Below are positions 30,180-33,343 of a DNA stretch of 33,343 nucleotides, one piece after another. The DNA is taken from positions 1 through 33,343 of the IMG/VR virus record IMGVR_UViG_3300030329_001755. One strand, 5' to 3'. Below the pieces are notes generated by a model, which made no database searches, was not told where the DNA came from, and worked only from the letters and a program-made list of their open reading frames with translations. How positions within the stretch are numbered: position 1 is the stretch's first letter; each line of letters begins with the position of its first letter. Both the position numbers and the translations under genes were made by a program. The DNA is from a virus.

Positions 30180-30696
30180 GATCATTCTCTAATTGTTGCT
30201 GAACAATATCGTGCATAAGTTCAGTAGGGTCGCGTTTTTCAGCGACATCTGTAATACCTTTTAATATAGAAGATATTTGTGTAACCACTAATGTAATCAA
30301 AGTAGCTACGATAGCAAGGTTTTCTCCGTCCATGTATTGCACAGATAGTAGAAAAGCAAGTACAAGTAGGCATAAATAAAACGCACCAAACTTAGCTAGG
30401 TGCTTGCCACCAACTTCCTTCGCGGACTCAGTTGCGCGGATTTCTTTTATACGCCCACTTAATTCAGCCTTACGAAGAGCTAAAGTAGACTTCAGTTCTG
30501 CCATCTTTAATTGAATTGCTTCCTTTGTAGAACCTAAGAGCTGTGCTTCTTTAGCAGCTTTGTCCATACCATTGCCGTTACCATTACCATTTTCTTCTGG
30601 CAGTTTATACGGAGGGTCACCACCGTTAACAATCTTAGAAGCCTCTTCAGGCTCTAAGTATTTTTTATCATCATCAGTTTTCTTTTTATTAGGCAT
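30163..30696 (-). CDS. Two-span membrane protein with charged coiled-coil N-terminus
   Basis: 177 aa from the ATG at 30696; an in-frame GTG at 30708 is possible. Residues about 1-50 are polar and Asn/Gly-rich (NGNGNGMD), followed by a charged helix at about 55-95 (LKMAELKSTLALRKAELSGR). Two membrane spans follow: AFYLCLLVLAFLLSVQY at about 103-119 and NLAIVATLITLVVTQI at about 125-140. The C-terminal tail is charged (QQLENDHEEKK). Topology fits a holin or a membrane anchor. It is the last sizeable gene of the virion/lysis arm. Confidence 0.6.
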   Translation of the reverse strand: MPNKKKTDDDKKYLEPEEASKIVNGGDPPYKLPEENGNGNGNGMDKAAKEAQLLGSTKEAIQLKMAELKSTLALRKAELSGRIKEIRATESAKEVGGKHLAKFGAFYLCLLVLAFLLSVQYMDGENLAIVATLITLVVTQISSILKGITDVAEKRDPTELMHDIVQQQLENDHEEKK

Positions 30697-31012
30697 CTCT
30701 ATTACCACCGTATTTCTTGTTGTAAAGCATACGAATATGCGTAACTGCTAAATCAGGAAATAATGCAAGCAACCCAAAAATACTTTTAAGGAAAAAAACA
30801 ATAGGTGCGCGGAGCGAGGGGAAACAGAAAGTGAGAATTATTGCGATCCAACTGTAATTATATAAACTGCTTTCTATATCTTTAGACACCTGGCCTACCG
30901 CTGTAGTAGCTGTTGGAGTAGTTGTTGGAGTCGGAGAAACATTAGGAACACTGGGTAAACTAGGAGTCAGCAGACTGCAAGAACTCAGTGTTAATAATAA
31001 TAGATAACGCAT
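30689..31012 (-). CDS. Small lipoprotein-like membrane protein (spanin candidate)
   Basis: 107 aa. The N-terminus MRYLLLLTLSSCS has a lipobox-like LSSC (Cys12), followed by a Pro/Thr/Ser-rich stretch (PSVPNVSPTPTTTPTATT) as in outer-membrane spanins (Rz1-like). Unlike Rz1 it has further hydrophobic spans at about 53-64 and 68-85. A spanin-like or lipoprotein role in lysis is plausible but unproven. It shares TAATG with the fibre-like gene upstream. Confidence 0.5.
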   Translation of the reverse strand: MRYLLLLTLSSCSLLTPSLPSVPNVSPTPTTTPTATTAVGQVSKDIESSLYNYSWIAIILTFCFPSLRAPIVFFLKSIFGLLALFPDLAVTHIRMLYNKKYGGNRDA

Positions 31013-31545
31013 TATGTGTTGTTTTCAAATACCGCAAATGTAACGCTTTCAGAATCATCACTTAAACTGTTTGATGCATCTCTGATCGCTATGTTGAATC
31101 CAGTTGCAGCAATTGAACTTGCACTACAGGTCATAATCGTTCCTGCGGAATCCTCATATGAAAGTAAAACTGTATAATTCGTTGTGGACATATCAGTGTC
31201 GATAACCACACTGTACTGCCCTGCACCACTTCTAGATATCGATGATACATTATAGCTAGTTCCAAGCAGTGCTGGAGAAGATACTGTCGTAAATCTGCCA
31301 AAGGCTTTGGGAATAAACTGCATCTTTGCTTCAAGTGCGGCGATCCTAGCCTCGTATCCTGAAAGCCCTGCGGGTAACGCTGCCACTGCTGTGTTCATTG
31401 TGTTTAAATTTACTGAACTAGTAACAGTAATATTATCTGTTTTAGCTTTGATACCTATAATTTCTACATCTTTATCTAGCTGATTGGCCTGGCCTGTAAG
31501 AGCTTGATTCTGACGGCGAAATTCGTGTGGATTGCGACCTCTCAT
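31012..31545 (-). CDS. Small fibre-like tail protein candidate
   Basis: 177 aa from the ATG at 31545, which overlaps the preceding stop as ATGA; an in-frame TTG lies upstream. Layout: a basic start (MRGRNPHEFRRQNQAL), a helical/coiled-coil region (about 20-85, AVAALPAGLSGYEARIAALE), then a beta-rich C-terminal domain (about 85-177, SSPALLGTSYNVSS, YSVVIDTDMSTTNYTVLLSY). This trimeric-coiled-coil plus beta tip is typical of short tail spikes or fibres. It occupies the T7 gp17 neighbourhood but lacks a gp17-type N-terminal domain, so it is small. The beta domain may be a receptor tip. Confidence 0.55.
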   Translation of the reverse strand: MRGRNPHEFRRQNQALTGQANQLDKDVEIIGIKAKTDNITVTSSVNLNTMNTAVAALPAGLSGYEARIAALEAKMQFIPKAFGRFTTVSSPALLGTSYNVSSISRSGAGQYSVVIDTDMSTTNYTVLLSYEDSAGTIMTCSASSIAATGFNIAIRDASNSLSDDSESVTFAVFENNT

Positions 31546-31754
31546 TTTGCTAACCAAGCGACTCCTGCGCTAATTGCTGTTGATAATATAGCTACCGCAC
31601 CTATCAATGCCGACCGTGAATTTTCTAGCTCTCTAAGACGCTCGTCATGCTTTTGTATAGTTTCATTATGAGCATTTGTAATAGCAATTAATGCGTCCAT
31701 CTTGCCCTCTAAACGGCCTAGTGCTAAAAGTAAATCTTGTTGTTGATCAGTCAT
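31542..31754 (-). CDS. XhlA-like coiled-coil membrane protein
   Basis: 70 aa from the ATG at 31754; the in-frame GTG just before it would overlap its neighbour. A soluble coiled coil (LLLALGRLEGKMDALIAI, then ETIQKHDERLRELENSR) is followed by one C-terminal hydrophobic span (ALIGAVAILSTAISAGVAWL). This is the layout of haemolysin XhlA-type proteins, which in phages often accompany a holin and endolysin. It overlaps the fibre-like gene by 4 nt. Confidence 0.6.
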   Translation of the reverse strand: MTDQQQDLLLALGRLEGKMDALIAITNAHNETIQKHDERLRELENSRSALIGAVAILSTAISAGVAWLAK

Positions 31755-31968
31755 CACGCCTCATTGTTTCATCTATAGTGTAATCAGATAGTTTACGGCC
31801 TAGAGTTGTAAGCCATTTAGAGCGTTCACTGTTCCAACGCTTGCGTTCTTCATCAAACCTTAAAGACAGCTCCTCCATTTTCTTAAGGAGAAACCGCTCT
31901 CTAAGTATTGAATAGACTACCCAACATCCTAATACGCCGTAGTCTATAAGTGTTTGTGTGAAATCCAT
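31747..31968 (-). CDS. BhlA/UviB-like small membrane protein, holin candidate
   Basis: 73 aa. An N-terminal span at about residues 5-22 (QTLIDYGVLGCWVVYSIL) is followed by a long charged helix (LKKMEELSLRFDEERKRW). This matches the layout of BhlA/UviB-type holins, although an i-spanin with one N-terminal anchor could look similar. It shares TAATG with the internal virion protein stop and overlaps the XhlA-like gene by 8 nt. Together they form a tight lysis-like pair. Confidence 0.55.
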   Translation of the reverse strand: MDFTQTLIDYGVLGCWVVYSILRERFLLKKMEELSLRFDEERKRWNSERSKWLTTLGRKLSDYTIDETMRRDD

Positions 31969-33343
31969 TATTCAAATATATTTGATTGGAGGAGTAATTT
32001 ACCTGCTTCTACAGCAGCTTGGTCTTTATCTTCTACCAAATTATCTAAAGCTTCGACATATTTAGCTTTCATGTCAGGATTCTTTTTTATATGCTCCACT
32101 GCTTTGCCTAAACTTAAATTAAAATATAGACCTAACATTTGCATATCATCGTCATCACTATTCAAAAGGTCTGTAACCATTCGAGCTTTTGCCAAATCTC
32201 TATAAGTATTTTGAATCTTTTTTATCACGCTGATTTTATTTTCTCCTAATTTAACACTAGGGTCAAAATCTGGTAAAGCTTGATATTCTTTAGTTTTTAT
32301 AAAAGCTTCTATAGCTTGCCTTTGATTAAATCCATTTTCAGGGTTCTCTAAAGTACCTGCTAAGTTTTGGTATTTTGAATACATTGTCCAAGTACGCTTC
32401 ACACCGTCAGCTTCAAATGTCCAATCAAAGTTTCTTAAATCTATCGGAATGTTTTTAACATTTAAAATTGGAGAAGGATTTGATATTGGAAATCCTGATT
32501 CCTCTCCCCAATAAGGTTGCCACTGTCTCATAACTTCTCTAGCTATAAGATCATCTTGAAATTTAGAATACCCAATAGCACCTGCTACTGTAGTACTGCT
32601 TATTTCGTTTTTACCTGTAAAAGCTCTAAACCAACTTGGGCCATTCCAATACTCTTGTACTTTTAAAACACCCCCAAAAGGTTCAAAAACAGGGTCAATT
32701 TCTTTCGACATCCCAGGTGTACGAGCTTTTAGTATTCTTCCAAACTCGACAAACATTTTAACTTCATCTGAAATATTAGGATTACGTTTAACATCATCGT
32801 GAACAATTGATATTCTTTTCGTTAAACTGCCTCCAGGATTTAAATTACCTACAATATTTCTTATTGCTACTTGCTTTTGATTAGTATCATCTGAACTCAT
32901 CAGTGCCCCTAAGTTTGAAACACCTCTAGCCATTGACCTATCATCTAAACTTTTATGTGCGCTCATCGCACCGATAGCAATCAAATCGTTTAAGGAAGCT
33001 TCATCTAAATTTTGACCTGAAGTAAATTTATATGATTCTGAAACATCTGCAACAGTTGCAAGCCATGCCGCATAAGGGTCAGCTCTTAAGTATGAAATAT
33101 AATTATATGACATATAAGTTTCACCTGTAAGAGGGTCAACTTTTTCACCTGCCTCAACTCTGTAAGAGTAAGATTTCCATCCTGTTTTTTCTAACATCCT
33201 ACGAGCTTTAGGATCTGCAGGGCCTCCTCCAGTTATTCTACCCTCAGTTGCTAAACCATAAGCCCAAGTTGTCATTGCAGCACCTGTTGTTGCTTTCGCA
33301 TAAAATTGACCTGCAGCTTCTTTTTCAGCTGGGGTCTTAGGGA
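31968..33343 (-). CDS. Large internal virion protein, C-terminal part (cut by window edge)
   Basis: The frame is open from 33341 to a stop at 31970-31968. In a circle it is the continuation of the minus-strand frame that starts at 760: the junction codon is GTC, then CCT (Pro) and on to GQFYAKATTGAAMTTWAYG. An internal Met at 33275 is not expected to be the real start. This part contributes about 457 residues, for a total of about 711 aa. It is helical and contains FRAFTGKNEISSTTVAG and YAAWLATVADVSES. It is ejected core-protein-like by synteny (T7 gp15/gp16). No transglycosylase motif was seen. Confidence 0.75.
   Translation of the reverse strand, partial: PKTPAEKEAAGQFYAKATTGAAMTTWAYGLATEGRITGGGPADPKARRMLEKTGWKSYSYRVEAGEKVDPLTGETYMSYNYISYLRADPYAAWLATVADVSESYKFTSGQNLDEASLNDLIAIGAMSAHKSLDDRSMARGVSNLGALMSSDDTNQKQVAIRNIVGNLNPGGSLTKRISIVHDDVKRNPNISDEVKMFVEFGRILKARTPGMSKEIDPVFEPFGGVLKVQEYWNGPSWFRAFTGKNEISSTTVAGAIGYSKFQDDLIAREVMRQWQPYWGEESGFPISNPSPILNVKNIPIDLRNFDWTFEADGVKRTWTMYSKYQNLAGTLENPENGFNQRQAIEAFIKTKEYQALPDFDPSVKLGENKISVIKKIQNTYRDLAKARMVTDLLNSDDDDMQMLGLYFNLSLGKAVEHIKKNPDMKAKYVEALDNLVEDKDQAAVEAGKLLLQSNIFE

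Noticed and set aside
33273-33275. ATG at 33275 as start of a separate 435-aa protein
   Set aside because: The frame is open upstream to the window edge and joins the frame at position 1, and there is no ribosome site.
1-33343. CRISPR array, rRNA or insertion sequence
   Set aside because: No regularly spaced repeats, rRNA-like sequence or transposase was seen.

Overview
This window reads as one essentially complete genome of a small, AT-rich, T7-like (Autographivirus-type) podophage. Gene content resembles marine podophages that carry an integrase, such as the pelagiphage HTVC019P-type group. The host cannot be fixed from the sequence. T7-core genes present: single-subunit RNA polymerase, gp2.5-type SSB, primase-helicase, family A DNA polymerase, gp6-type exonuclease, portal, scaffold, capsid, two tail tubular proteins, internal virion proteins and both terminase subunits. 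A tyrosine integrase lies directly upstream of the RNA polymerase. No rRNA, tRNA, CRISPR array or insertion sequence was seen. One internal virion protein gene is cut by the window ends, and its two parts join exactly in frame if the sequence is closed into a circle.

Layout, read as a circle. (1) About 11.9 kb leftwards to 1, then 33.3 down to 30.1 kb (minus strand): small HTH-like protein, metallophosphoesterase, small proteins, portal, scaffold, capsid, tail tubes A and B, GNAT-like gp13, gp14-like, large internal virion protein, two membrane/coiled-coil lysis candidates, small fibre-like protein, lipoprotein, two-TM protein. (2) 11.9-13.8 kb (plus): terS and terL. (3) 13.8-15.06 kb: mostly non-coding, with AT-rich repeated motifs, hairpins and a hidden two-TM gene ending in a terminator; probable genome-end or packaging region. 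(4) 15.06-15.4 kb (plus): one small gene with its own host-like promoter and terminator. (5) 15.46-17.64 kb (minus): an accessory operon with a C5-methyltransferase-like protein, a GP88-like Cys-rich protein, a zinc ribbon and small unknowns. (6) 17.64-18.06 kb: divergent control region with 20-bp tandem repeats. (7) 18.06-30.09 kb (plus): transglycosylase-type lysin, small early genes, wHTH protein, integrase, RNA polymerase and the replication module, a second methyltransferase-like gene and an HExxH protein, ending at a terminator at about 30.14 kb where the two arms converge.

The most notable architectural feature is that the whole virion/lysis block, internally in canonical T7 order, is flipped relative to replication genes and terminase. 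Other notable points: a roughly 148-nt out-of-frame overlap between a RusA-like resolvase and the primase zinc domain; several hidden micro-genes (33, 43, 51 and 56 aa); a 10-mer (CTGATCTAGC) found in three separate intergenic regions; and a lysin encoded among early genes far from the other lysis candidates.

How it may work (inference): host RNA polymerase starts early transcription near 15.0 and 18.0 kb. The phage polymerase then transcribes the replication genes and, from the opposite strand, the virion block. Integrase plus the wHTH protein suggest a possible temperate option, but no attP was identified.
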